A stretch of DNA of 64,000 nt from Paenibacillus taichungensis (lineage in GTDB: Bacteria; Bacillota; Bacilli; Paenibacillales; Paenibacillaceae). The DNA is taken from NCBI RefSeq assembly GCF_013359905.1, contig NZ_JABMCC010000098.1, positions 121,131 through 185,130 of the forward strand. Reading direction: 5' to 3'. The notes under the pieces are model-generated. The model was not told the origin of the DNA and made no database searches. It saw nothing but the letters and a program-made list of their open reading frames with translations. Below are positions 55,273 to 63,833 of the stretch, in pieces (positions within the stretch are counted from its first letter, which is position 1; each line of letters begins with the position of its first letter). The translations under genes and the position numbers were made by a program.

Positions 55273-56736
55273 CTATGCATAGCCGTTCTTTTTGTTCTCA
55301 ACATAGATGTAATAATAGCAAGCCAAATGCAAGAAATTGACTAATGACCATACAACAAGCCATATGATTGGAGACGATAGGGTAGTCCAGATGCCGAACC
55401 AAGGCAGCACACGTCCTCCGCCGATAAACGTCACGAGAGGGGATAGGGACAAGAGAACTAGTACCGGGATCAACCTTCCGACAGTAATTAGAATCAATTT
55501 GCTGAACGTTAGGCGTTTGTTCCTTCTACGGATGCGAAAATAGGCATGCACGCCCCATATAAGGGTAGCCAGGATCAGCGCAATCATGATTGTTTCCATA
55601 TTTCTGCCGTTCAGAAAAGAGATTGTGGGCTTCTCACCCCTCATTATATTCGCGATTCCATCGATAAAAGCCGAGTAATTCACAAAAGCGCTTAATCCGG
55701 AATTAAACATCACCGCGATACCCATCTGATCGTCCAAATAAACTATTTCTTCCGACTTGTACGTCCAGAAAATGCCGCTATGGGAGATTGTTCGGCCGCC
55801 GGACTCGTCCTGGTCAGCAAGCCAGCCCATGCCGTACGGACCGATGGCTCCGGGTTTATGATACTGTTTCATCAACGCAGGGGAAAGCAAGCTGCCGTGA
55901 TATTGGGCAAGCATCCATAGGGACATGTCCTCCGCAGTTGAAACAATGCCGGCGGGGCCATCAATGAACCAAAGCGGTTCCGATTGACCTATGGAACGTC
56001 CCAAACTCAAGTAATGTCCTAGCGGAATAGTTTTATTATCATGTATTTGCTGCGTCGTGGTGATGCTAAAGGTATGGTTCATTCCTAACGGTTCAAAAAT
56101 ATGTTTTTTCAGATAATCCGAAAAGAACTCACCGCTGACGCTCTCCACGAGGTTCGCCAGCAATACGTAATTGGGATTATGGTAGCTGTAGGCTGTTCCT
56201 GGGTTATGGGCAAGTTGAACCTTGGTTAATAAACGATTCGTCTCATTCAGCGATTGGAATTGCGGATTTCTCGTCATATCGGGATTTACTTTGTCATTGA
56301 GACCACTGGTCTGATTCAATAAATGACGGATCGTGATGTCAAGAACACGGGGATCCTGAGGAGAAAGCTCTGGAAAATAGGAAGCGTAAGTCGCATCCAG
56401 ATCAATCATGCCTTTTTCCGCCAGCTGCAGAACGGCCAATGCGGTAAAGGACTTACTTAACGAAGCAATAGGAAAAGGGGTGTCTCCCGTAACGCTTTGA
56501 CCATCCGCGAATGTCCCGTAGCCTTTTGCGTAGAAGACCTCATCGTTATTGGCAATCGCCAGTGAAGCAGCTTTAATGTGATTGGCTTTCATGGTCCGAT
56601 TCATATATTCGTCGATCTCCTGCAAGACTTCTGTCCTGTCTCTGGCTGCATTGGCGGATACGGGGGTTCCCCACATGGTAAATAACAACAATAAACAGCT
56701 GATGGTGATATACATTCTTTTTCTTAGTTTTAACAT
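55273..56736 (-). CDS. Membrane serine hydrolase of beta-lactamase/PBP4* type
   Basis: 487 residues from ATG 56736 (after TAGGAGTG). A signal peptide or N-terminal anchor (about 8-28) is followed by a class C beta-lactamase-like domain: SxxK as Ser92-Lys95 in IASLSKSFTAL, YSYHNPNY as the YxN motif, and HSG in ISHSGIFW. The C-terminal ~110 residues hold three membrane helices. Members act on peptides, D-amino acid esters or cell-wall material; few are true beta-lactamases. It follows the two-component pair by 51 bases on the same strand, so it is probably co-expressed. Confidence 0.86.
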   Translation of the reverse strand: MLKLRKRMYITISCLLLLFTMWGTPVSANAARDRTEVLQEIDEYMNRTMKANHIKAASLAIANNDEVFYAKGYGTFADGQSVTGDTPFPIASLSKSFTALAVLQLAEKGMIDLDATYASYFPELSPQDPRVLDITIRHLLNQTSGLNDKVNPDMTRNPQFQSLNETNRLLTKVQLAHNPGTAYSYHNPNYVLLANLVESVSGEFFSDYLKKHIFEPLGMNHTFSITTTQQIHDNKTIPLGHYLSLGRSIGQSEPLWFIDGPAGIVSTAEDMSLWMLAQYHGSLLSPALMKQYHKPGAIGPYGMGWLADQDESGGRTISHSGIFWTYKSEEIVYLDDQMGIAVMFNSGLSAFVNYSAFIDGIANIMRGEKPTISFLNGRNMETIMIALILATLIWGVHAYFRIRRRNKRLTFSKLILITVGRLIPVLVLLSLSPLVTFIGGGRVLPWFGIWTTLSSPIIWLVVWSLVNFLHLACYYYIYVENKKNGYA

Positions 56737-56787
56737 GATAACACTCCTAGAATTCAAGATAAGGAAATGCTATCAAATAATTTTCAA

Positions 56788-57870
56788 CTATTTATCAACT
56801 TGGGTCCCAATACTTACCGTTACGCTTCCGCCGCCGTGAGGTCCGTTTGCGACCTGGAGACTTCCTTCGTGTTTTTCGCAAAACACCTTGCAAATGTAAA
56901 GACCCAACCCGCGATGTTCGGACGAATCCCACACTTCGCCACGGTAAAAAGGGAGTACAGCCTTAACCAGGGCTTCGTCCGAGAAACCAGGACCGTCGTC
57001 TGAAACGGTAATTTTCATCGTGTCTTCCTGAAGGTCATAACGAACGTTCACTTGACTGGATGCGTATCTCACCCCATTTGCGACCACATTTTCGAAAATC
57101 TGCATGACAAGATAGGGATCCACATGTATTGAGGCATTATCATATTTCAAAGAAGAGACGAAGCGTATACCGAACTGTCTTGCTATTTGTTCGCCGCTGC
57201 TGTCCAGTAAAGTCGTCAATGAGATCGTATCCATCGACTTGAAGTTCAACAGGACATCCTCCAGTCTCTGAATCGAGTTCATGGCCTCGGCATAGCTCTC
57301 CAGACGCAAGATGTGAAGGTTCATGGTATGGATCAGGTCCAACACCTTTTCTTCCGGTAACTTCTTCTCGGGCAGATAAGTGGCGAGAAACTCAGCGTTT
57401 CCTTTTAACACCGACAGGGGGGTTCTCAGATCATGGGCAAAAATCGCATTGAGCTGCTTCCGCTCCTCAACCGAACGCCAGAGCGTCTTTACGTTTTTCT
57501 CCAACTGTGAGCGCATGTTTTCAAATGCCGCGATCAACTCGCCCATCTCGTCCCGGCTGTCATAGGAGATTTTGAAGCTTAGATTGTTGGCCGAAATGCT
57601 TTCGGATGCTTGCTTTAATAGCTCCAGCGGACGTTTTAGTTTCCATCTGTAAAATAGAACTGCCATGGTGACAATCCCTGTTGCCACGGTTAGCAGCACA
57701 GCCGCGACAAGGGAGGGCAGCACCCAATCCGTTTCTCCAAAACGCAGCCGCAGGTTCTCTGCCCAGGAGAACTCCATGGTTATGACGACCAGCACAGCAA
57801 TGAGCGTGACCACACACAACAGGATAAAAGATTGCAATAAGCTAAATCGCTTTAGCGGTAGCCTATTCAT
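56788..57870 (-). CDS. Sensor histidine kinase
   Basis: Kinase of 360 residues; the start is set at ATG 57870, which overlaps the regulator's stop in ATGA. TM1 (about 11-32) and TM2 (about 50-73) enclose a very short external loop. HAMP follows (about 74-130), then HisKA with His146 in FAHDLRTPLSVLKG and an ATPase domain with ENVVANGVRYA, DDGPGF and HRGLGLYICKVF. Envelope-type sensing is likely from the short loop and the serine hydrolase neighbour. Confidence 0.9.
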   Translation of the reverse strand: MNRLPLKRFSLLQSFILLCVVTLIAVLVVITMEFSWAENLRLRFGETDWVLPSLVAAVLLTVATGIVTMAVLFYRWKLKRPLELLKQASESISANNLSFKISYDSRDEMGELIAAFENMRSQLEKNVKTLWRSVEERKQLNAIFAHDLRTPLSVLKGNAEFLATYLPEKKLPEEKVLDLIHTMNLHILRLESYAEAMNSIQRLEDVLLNFKSMDTISLTTLLDSSGEQIARQFGIRFVSSLKYDNASIHVDPYLVMQIFENVVANGVRYASSQVNVRYDLQEDTMKITVSDDGPGFSDEALVKAVLPFYRGEVWDSSEHRGLGLYICKVFCEKHEGSLQVANGPHGGGSVTVSIGTQVDK

Positions 57871-58541
57871 GAGCTTGGCCATTTGTATCCGACTCCCCAA
57901 ACTGTTTCGATTCGGTTATCGCAACTGTATTCCTTTAATTTGGAGCGAATACGCCGGATATGCTCCGCGATCACGCTGCTGTCGCCTTGATTGTCCATGC
58001 CCCAAATCGTTTCGTACATGCGTTCTTTTTCGAACACCATGCCGGGATGCGTGGACAGCAATTCGATAATGTCGAACTCTTTTTTGGCAAGAGGAATTCG
58101 CTTCTCCCGGTAGTAGAGTTCCCGGGCTGTATAGTCAATGACCAAGTCTTCGTTAAACCTTATCGAGGATTTGCTTTGGATTCGCTGTTCTCTGCGCATA
58201 TGCGCTTCGACCCTGGCCCCCAGTTCGTGAATACTGAAAGGTTTCAGGATATAGTCATCGCCTCCGGCCCGAAATCCGGCTATTTTATCTGCATCTTCGA
58301 TTCGAGCCGTTAAAAATAAGATCGGGCAAGAGACGAAGCCACGAATTTTCTCGCACAATTGAAGACCGTTCTGCTCAGGCATGTTGATATCTAGCAAAAC
58401 GAGATCGGGTTGTTGTTCCACTTTCCGCAGCGCCTCCCGGCTGTCCTTGGCCGTCATGACGGAATATCCATTTATTTCAAAGTAATCAGTCAGCAACTTT
58501 CGAAGATCTGCTTCATCGTCCACGATCAGTATCTTAGGCAT
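57867..58541 (-). CDS. OmpR family response regulator
   Basis: Regulator of 224 residues; start at ATG 58541, where the receiver domain begins (MPKILIVDDEADLRK), after CGGAG. Phospho-acceptor Asp51 lies in LVLLDINMP and VLKPFS follows. The winged-helix end includes LAKKEFDIIELLSTHPGMVFE and VIAEHIRRIRSKLKE. First gene of the operon regulator-kinase-serine hydrolase. Confidence 0.92.
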   Translation of the reverse strand: MPKILIVDDEADLRKLLTDYFEINGYSVMTAKDSREALRKVEQQPDLVLLDINMPEQNGLQLCEKIRGFVSCPILFLTARIEDADKIAGFRAGGDDYILKPFSIHELGARVEAHMRREQRIQSKSSIRFNEDLVIDYTARELYYREKRIPLAKKEFDIIELLSTHPGMVFEKERMYETIWGMDNQGDSSVIAEHIRRIRSKLKEYSCDNRIETVWGVGYKWPSS

Positions 58542-58889
58542 CAATGCTCCGTCTCCCATATCTAAATGTTTGAATTGAGCATAGCAAAAATCTTCAAGCA
58601 ATGTAATCTCCATTGAAATCGGATTTTTCACCTGGAAATCAATAAGTATTCTAGGAATGAGATATTTGGAAAATTTATTATTTGGTAAGTGTTCCAATCA
58701 TATGGTATAACTCTTCTTTCAATAAAAAAGAAATACAATAGATTTGATAAGGTACAACGTCTTGATGGAAAAGAAAAAGGTCCCATTAATAAATAACAAA
58801 ATAGAATCTGCCAATACCCCATGTTAATAGTGAATCTTAACATAGGGGGGTTAGGCCAGCTATGAAATTTCAAAGAAGAGGTATAGATG
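58542..58889. other. Intergenic stretch between regulator and Imm53 gene
   Basis: AT-rich; contains the divergent control regions of the response regulator and the immunity gene. No further gene or strong hairpin seen. Confidence 0.4.
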
Positions 58890-59186
58890 ATGAATACATT
58901 AACATGGGTTCAGAACTGGTATTATGAAAACTGTAATGGGGATTGGGAACATTCATATGGTGTGAAAATTGATACAGTAGATAATCCCGGTTGGTCTGTT
59001 GAAATCAACTTGACAGATACTTATTTAGAAAATGTACCATTTGAGTCAATTGAAGAAGAGAGAAATGATCAAGATTGGTTTTACTGTATTGTGAGGGATG
59101 GAGTATTTCATGGTGCAGGAGGAGCAATGAATCTAGAAGAGATACTAATTTACTTTGAAAATTGGGCTTCAAGCATAGAAAGATGA
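58890..59186 (+). CDS. Imm53 family immunity protein, orphan
   Basis: 98 residues from ATG 58890. The sequence WVQNWYYENCNGDWEHSYGV, then DNPGWSVEINL and GVFHGAGGAMNLEEILIYF is the conserved pattern of the immunity protein 53 family, which guards against polymorphic toxins in contact-dependent competition. No toxin gene, secretion gene or WXG/LXG gene lies in the neighbourhood, so it is an orphan immunity gene, perhaps protecting against toxins of relatives. Confidence 0.75.
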   Translation: MNTLTWVQNWYYENCNGDWEHSYGVKIDTVDNPGWSVEINLTDTYLENVPFESIEEERNDQDWFYCIVRDGVFHGAGGAMNLEEILIYFENWASSIER

Positions 59187-59495
59187 TAAAAATGGTAAGA
59201 CACCTGTTAGTCTGGAAAAATAAGTCAATTCTAGGTTTGTAACGGAAGAATGGGACCCATATTAGAATGAGTTAATGTATAAATATTAGTTTATGTTTAA
59301 TTTAACCTTGATGCTGTTTGATCAGTGGTTAAAGGTTAATGTGGTACGAAATGGATACGAAGTTCTGGGTCACAGAAACTAGTATTTATACAATCCATAT
59401 TATAGAATATTAAATACAGGTAATTATTCCAGATATGGGTTTTAATATTCCTACAATACTTTAAATTTTCTGTGAACAAGAGGTGGAGAACTGGT
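59187..59495. other. Intergenic AT-rich stretch
   Basis: No gene, terminator or repeat was identified here. Confidence 0.4.
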
Positions 59496-59711
59496 ATGAA
59501 AAATAGAAACGTAACAGGTATTGTAGCGGCCATAATTTATTGTGTTGTCCTTTATGTTTTTTTAACTGATGCCCCCCCTGGTGAAGCTCCAAATAATCCG
59601 TTTTGGGTTTATTTATTGATTCCACTTGGATCTATTGTAATTACGTCTCTTTTTGATTATGTGATCAAGTTCGATTTCTTCAGAAAAAAGAAGAATAGTA
59701 GAAAAAAGTAA
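59496..59711 (+). CDS. Small membrane protein of unknown function
   Basis: 71 residues from ATG 59496, with AGAGGTGGAG 8 to 17 bases before; a GTG-initiated longer frame from 59472 would overlap this site. Two membrane helices (about 6-22 and 36-54) and a very basic C-terminus (RKKKNSRKK). No family recognised. Confidence 0.55.
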   Translation: MKNRNVTGIVAAIIYCVVLYVFLTDAPPGEAPNNPFWVYLLIPLGSIVITSLFDYVIKFDFFRKKKNSRKK

Positions 59712-59725
59712 AGAATGAATGGTGT

Positions 59726-59824
59726 CGCGGTACAAGCACTTTGTTCCATTTATAGTCGCTATTAAAGCGGCTTTTTTTGTTTCAAGTAACCAATTTCATG
59801 TCCCAAGTTAAGGACATGAAATTG
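59726..59824 (+). repeat. Dispersed terminator repeat, copy D
   Basis: CGGTACAAGCACTTTGTTCC, then TAGTCGCT-ATTA-AAGCGGCTTTTTTT. Its right half adds a 13-bp inverted repeat CAATTTCATGTCC...GGACATGAAATTG (59791-59824). It terminates the small membrane protein gene. Confidence 0.7.
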
Positions 59825-59921
59825 TATCAAGAACTTAAGCTGAGCCATATCACAAGTGAGGCCAAAAAATTGGAGTTTTAATGAGGGCCACCCGGACTAA
59901 GGGTGCATCAGAAGAGCAAAA

Positions 59922-60527
59922 TCAATAGTCCGGTGCGGCGTACTTCGTTACGTCTGGCTCGAATACCACTCCGTTGGACAAGTCCAGCTCCACATGGGTG
60001 GTGCCGCGAAAATCGGTCAGCACGAGTATGCGCGAGCCAACGACGGGAACGCGGTCGGCGCTGGTGCGCATGTGCGCTGAGACGACAATAGGAGTATCGT
60101 TGACGATATAGCTTACCTCGACCCTAAACATCGGGAAATGGAAGAGCCAGCGGTTAGTGAAGTTCACGGCAGTCAATGTCCCTGCGAATGACGAACTCTG
60201 CATGCGGAGACGCTGGATGTCCGCCTGACGTCGCGCGGCGTGGGCGATTGAGCCGGGTAACTGAAGGAGCACGATAGCCGCTATAAGAGCGAAGCCAGCT
60301 CCGACCACGGCGCCGAGCTCTGGCGGGATTGTCGGCGACGTCGCTATGGATGCGAGGTCGAAAGGGCGTGATGGATTGCTTTTCAGCGTCCAGAGCAGTA
60401 GGACTCCCGCACTTGTAACTAGCCCTCCTGCGATCGCGAGTGTCGCGAAAAGGCCGGCGACCCTGGTGTCTTTATGGAGTATATTGTGTAAACAACTTAT
60501 GCACACTTTTTTATTGTTATACAACAT
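59922..60527 (-). CDS. GC-rich membrane protein, DUF3592-like, probably acquired
   Basis: 201 residues. Two membrane helices (about 24-48 and 70-92), then a soluble domain (about 105-195) with FAGTLTAVNFTNRWLFHFPM and VPVVGSRILVLTDFRG that resembles DUF3592-type proteins. From about codon 22 on, the gene is much richer in GC than its surroundings and uses codons like those of Actinobacteria, while its first ~20 codons are AT-rich. This suggests a foreign piece joined to local DNA, perhaps lacking its own start. Function unknown. Confidence 0.55.
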   Translation of the reverse strand: MLYNNKKVCISCLHNILHKDTRVAGLFATLAIAGGLVTSAGVLLLWTLKSNPSRPFDLASIATSPTIPPELGAVVGAGFALIAAIVLLQLPGSIAHAARRQADIQRLRMQSSSFAGTLTAVNFTNRWLFHFPMFRVEVSYIVNDTPIVVSAHMRTSADRVPVVGSRILVLTDFRGTTHVELDLSNGVVFEPDVTKYAAPDY

Positions 60528-60551
60528 ATGGATTTGGTTTGAATGACAGAC

Positions 60552-61103
60552 TCATTCTTTAGAATAGGGCGTAATTCCTCTTGAATATAGGTTCTCCATT
60601 AACTTGAAAAATTCTTCTGACGATAAATCCTTTTGACGCTGGATCCAAAGACGAAATAAAGAAAGAGAAGTTGTCAGGTAAAACTCAATGAAGTATGGCG
60701 TTAAGGAATGGTTTTGCGGGACGTTTAATTCTAATTGATTCAAAGTAATTTCTTGTTTTAAGCGTTTTAAAAAGCGGGCACTTCCATAATCACCCAAAAG
60801 GGCATTGAGAACCAGGAGGTGTTCCCTGTTATCCAGACAATGGAGCGTATCTTGAACTGTATGCACTGATAGCTCTTTATTCGCCATTTCTTTCTTCATT
60901 TCATTGAATAAGTCATTTTCAACAGAGTCTAACAATTCGTAAATGTCAGTAAAGTATTGATAAAAGGTGCTGCGGTTATATCCTGACTTATTCGCAATTT
61001 CCTGAACCGAAATTTTCTCAATCGGCTTTTGGCTATATAACTCACAAAAAACTTCTACAAACTGTTGTCTTGTTTTCTCCGTTATTTGGGGTTGCTTTTT
61101 CAT
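60552..61103 (-). CDS. TetR family transcriptional regulator
   Basis: Repressor of 183 residues. The N-terminal helix-turn-helix is KISVQEIANKSGYNRSTFYQ followed by YFTDIYELLDSVE, with the ligand-binding part diverged as usual. It is divergent from the ketopantoate-reductase-like gene, and inverted repeats lie between, so it probably represses itself and that gene. Confidence 0.9.
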   Translation of the reverse strand: MKKQPQITEKTRQQFVEVFCELYSQKPIEKISVQEIANKSGYNRSTFYQYFTDIYELLDSVENDLFNEMKKEMANKELSVHTVQDTLHCLDNREHLLVLNALLGDYGSARFLKRLKQEITLNQLELNVPQNHSLTPYFIEFYLTTSLSLFRLWIQRQKDLSSEEFFKLMENLYSRGITPYSKE

Positions 61104-61133
61104 GTTTTCCTCCTACTAGCGAATAAGAATATC

Positions 61134-61214
61134 ATCCGACAAATCATAAAAATCTGATGGTTGATCAAGGAATAATAAAGATTTACAATCACATCATACA
61201 ACATGTTGTCGGAT
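61134..61214. promoter_or_regulatory. TetR operator candidates in divergent promoter region
   Basis: ATCCGACAA (61134-61142) and TTGTCGGAT (61206-61214) are exact inverted copies 63 bases apart. The right copy overlaps the 12-bp perfect palindrome ACAACATGTTGT (61198-61209). Both lie between the divergent TetR and reductase genes. Confidence 0.55.
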
Positions 61215-61252
61215 AATCAAAAAGTAAATGTTAAAAAGTAGGGGTGGCTTAA

Positions 61253-62173
61253 ATGTCAGCAAAACAAGATAGAATATTAATTTTTGGTGCAGGTGTCATC
61301 GGGAGTATGTACGCAATTAAGTTTATTGAAGCAGGGTTTGACGTTACCCTGTTTGCACATTCGAATAGATTTAAATCATTAAGAGAAAATGGCCTGCAAT
61401 ATAAAGAAAAAGGTACAGTTAGATCGGTACAAGTGAATGTCATTGATACGCTCGCAAATGACGATATATACGATTTTATTTTCGTTACCGTTCGTTATGA
61501 TCGGTCCGAATCAGCGTTGTTAGCGCTAAAAGATAATCAAAGCAAAAATATAGTTACGATGACTAGTAATTCAATAGGATTTTCTTCGTGGCTGGATATC
61601 GTAGGGGCAAGACTTTTACCCGCTTTTCCAGGCTTCGGCGGACAGATTAAAGATGGAGTATTGTATGCTCGATTTCTACCAAAGTTTATAGCGGCAACTG
61701 CATTTGGAGAAATTAATGGTGTAGTGACAGAACGCATAGAAAACCTCGCTAAATTATTTAAAACAGCAAAGCTTCCTTACGTTATTAAAAAGGATATGCA
61801 AGCGTATCTAATCACACATTCCGTATCAGACATTGCCATGTTAAGCTTTTTGCATTCTGAGAATAAGATCATTGACAAAAAAACAGCCAAAATCAGAAAG
61901 ACGGCACGCCAAATAACAGTCACTTTAAAAGCGCATCTAAGGGCTATACAAAAAGCTGGCGTTTCAATTGATCCACCAATGCTGAGAATGGTGCTTAAAT
62001 TTCCAAACTTATTTTTGGATCTTTTCTTTATGACATGGCTACGAACTAAAATGGTTAAGGATATGATATTGCCGGATTATGCGAATAATGCTAACAATGA
62101 GATTGTGCAGCTAAGTAATGATTTATTGAAATTTTTAAGTCAAAATGATATCAAATCGGTAGTTCTTGACTAA
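61253..62173 (+). CDS. Ketopantoate reductase (PanE/ApbA)-like oxidoreductase
   Basis: 306 residues. The N-terminal NADP fold is ILIFGAGVIGSMYAIKFIEAG (seen at 8-28), followed by DFIFVTVRYDRSESALLAL as in PanE. The C-terminal helical domain is diverged and longer than in housekeeping ketopantoate reductases. With a TetR repressor next to it rather than pantothenate genes, it is more likely an inducible enzyme acting on some other 2-keto compound than the biosynthetic PanE. ATG 61253 follows a GTAGGGGTGG. Confidence 0.82.
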   Translation: MSAKQDRILIFGAGVIGSMYAIKFIEAGFDVTLFAHSNRFKSLRENGLQYKEKGTVRSVQVNVIDTLANDDIYDFIFVTVRYDRSESALLALKDNQSKNIVTMTSNSIGFSSWLDIVGARLLPAFPGFGGQIKDGVLYARFLPKFIAATAFGEINGVVTERIENLAKLFKTAKLPYVIKKDMQAYLITHSVSDIAMLSFLHSENKIIDKKTAKIRKTARQITVTLKAHLRAIQKAGVSIDPPMLRMVLKFPNLFLDLFFMTWLRTKMVKDMILPDYANNANNEIVQLSNDLLKFLSQNDIKSVVLD

Positions 62174-62489
62174 ACTAACGGGAAACCATAGTTGAACAAC
62201 AACAGCGGCAGTCTAAGACTTTATTTATCAAGTCTTGTTCTGCCGCTGCTTTATTTTGGACCCACTCTAAAACTTTATTTCCACAGTGTTGGAGGCAATC
62301 AATATAACGCTTATGCGACGCCAACTCGATCATATATAGAGCAATTTTTGCCCACATCTAGGGACACAGATCGAAATGATTTCATCCCTCTTTCGCTGTA
62401 TATTATCTTTTAGGTTATAGACGTAAAGTAGATACGCTTCATCACCAGTAAGAGGTGGCTAAAGGAGTGTATCTAGCTCTTGTTAAAGT
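62174..62489. other. Intergenic stretch with terminator
   Basis: Apart from the hairpin at 62200-62256, no gene is supported here. Confidence 0.4.
62200..62256. terminator. Terminator after reductase gene
   Basis: AGCGGCAG...CTGCCGCT outer stem with an inner AAGACTT/AAGTCTT stem, followed by GCTTTATTTT. May work on both strands. Confidence 0.7.
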
Positions 62490-63185
62490 TTACTTGGATT
62501 CAATTCGACCAATTGGATCTGGATCTTCTGACAAAGTCTTTTGAACTGCCGACCAACTGTCATGTTCAATATCGAGCGCATGACAAAGATAAGCCCATGA
62601 GACCAGCTGAATTAAAGCGACATGTTCAGGATTTTCATCTGTTGTTTCCGTAACTTCATAACCTGGGATTCCGCCAAGTGAGTGTTCTGCACCGAATAGG
62701 GTGAGCAGCCTCTCGGCCCCTGGGCTTAAGAAGTAGGGGCCGGACATCCACTCTGGGCCGCGGACGGTCAACTGATACTTTTGCGGGGTGCAGTCCTGAT
62801 CCCCGACGATCACAAGCGTGGGCGTGGTCATGTGCGTGAAGCTCACGTTCAAGTGCGGCATATTCTCGGCCGCGAACGTCGTCAGGCTGTCGCCACCTTG
62901 TCCAGCAGTGGCGAACAGCACGCCCGCTTTGATACGCGAGTCAGACAGGTCCACGTCCTTCTTAGTTTCTGGGTCGAGGACTCGCAATCCCAAGAGATTG
63001 CCCGCCGTTTGGCCACCGAAGGAATGTCCAGCTGCTGCTATTCGGCTTCGGTCAGTGCGTCCACTGAGACCTGGTACGGCAGATTCAATATGGTCTAAAT
63101 TATCTAGGATTCGCTTCATGTCCTCGACACGGTAACGCCAAATCCGTGGTTTACGAGGATCGTCATGAGTAAGATCGATTTCCAT
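62490..63185 (-). CDS. Alpha/beta hydrolase, apparently N-terminally shortened
   Basis: 231 residues. The nucleophile elbow is IAAAGHSFGGQTAGN, placed unusually near the N-terminus (Ser at about 55); related hydrolases have about 70-90 residues before it including the oxyanion strand. A late VIVGDQDC carries the acid and GAEHSLGG the His. ATG 63185 has only a weak AAGGTGG. The middle third is GC-rich compared with both ends, as if foreign DNA has been partly ameliorated or recombined. Reads like an esterase of chlorophyllase or PETase-like type; activity is doubtful because of the short N-terminus. Confidence 0.65.
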   Translation of the reverse strand: MEIDLTHDDPRKPRIWRYRVEDMKRILDNLDHIESAVPGLSGRTDRSRIAAAGHSFGGQTAGNLLGLRVLDPETKKDVDLSDSRIKAGVLFATAGQGGDSLTTFAAENMPHLNVSFTHMTTPTLVIVGDQDCTPQKYQLTVRGPEWMSGPYFLSPGAERLLTLFGAEHSLGGIPGYEVTETTDENPEHVALIQLVSWAYLCHALDIEHDSWSAVQKTLSEDPDPIGRIESK

Positions 63186-63348
63186 GAGTATTCCACCTTC
63201 TTCACAGTCCTTTATAGTTAGGTATATTGCCTTTCTTATATCTTTTCATAATTAGTACGGAAGAACAGGGGATGATTATAATTAACTAAGGTAACTCTGT
63301 ATTTGAAAAGGTGAATGGTGCGGGGGGCAAAAATAATTTTTAAAGTAG

Positions 63349-63405
63349 TTGACACTCGTCGCTACTCAGTGTTACGATGTACAGGTAATAAGTATTACTA
63401 AGTAG
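63349..63405 (+). promoter_or_regulatory. PadR promoter and operator
   Basis: TTGACA (63349-63354), 18 bases, TACGAT (63373-63378). CTACTCAGTGTTAC (63362-63375) and GTATTACTAAGTAG (63392-63405) are imperfect inverted repeats matching at 11 of 14 positions and cover the -10 box. This is a probable autoregulatory site. Confidence 0.55.
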
Positions 63406-63512
63406 ATTTCGGTTTCCAAAAATTATTGAGTAATAATTTCCCTCGGTACTATGTTGTACTGAATATAAGTGATGCTGATTAGGGGAGGGACAAATTAGAG
63501 GAGGATCTGAAC

Positions 63513-63833
63513 ATGGAAAATTTAACTGAAATGCTGAAGGGATCGCTCGAAGGTTGCGTAATGGAAATTATCAGCCGCCATGAAACCTATGGCTATGAGA
63601 TTACCCGCCGATTGAACGAGTTAGGGTTTACCGAAGTCGTGGAAGGGACAGTCTACACTATCCTTGTGCGATTAGAAAAGAAAAAACTGGTGAATATCGA
63701 GAAGAAACCTTCAGATATGGGGCCGCCTCGCAAATTCTACACGCTTAATGAGGATGGTCGCCAAGAACTTGAACTGTTTTGGGAAAAATGGGGTTTTGTA
63801 ACATCAAAAATCAACGTCTTGAAGTCAATCTAA
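63513..63833 (+). CDS. PadR family transcriptional regulator
   Basis: Winged-helix repressor of 106 residues, the small PadR type. It has the conserved start LKGSLEGCVMEIISRHETYG, then GTVYTILVRLEKKKLV and the wing GPPRKFYTLNEDG. ATG 63513 follows AGAGGAGG. The downstream DUF1048 gene is its usual partner; such pairs often respond to envelope-active compounds. Confidence 0.92.
   Translation: MENLTEMLKGSLEGCVMEIISRHETYGYEITRRLNELGFTEVVEGTVYTILVRLEKKKLVNIEKKPSDMGPPRKFYTLNEDGRQELELFWEKWGFVTSKINVLKSI

Noticed and set aside
42617..62185. Shared CTAACGGG words near 42626, 46507 and 62174
   Set aside because: Similarity is only about 8-12 bases and flanks differ; may be chance or a very worn repeat, too weak to list.
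62175..62357. 60-codon reverse frame after the reductase gene
   Set aside because: Formed mainly by the two arms of the terminator hairpin; no ribosome binding site.
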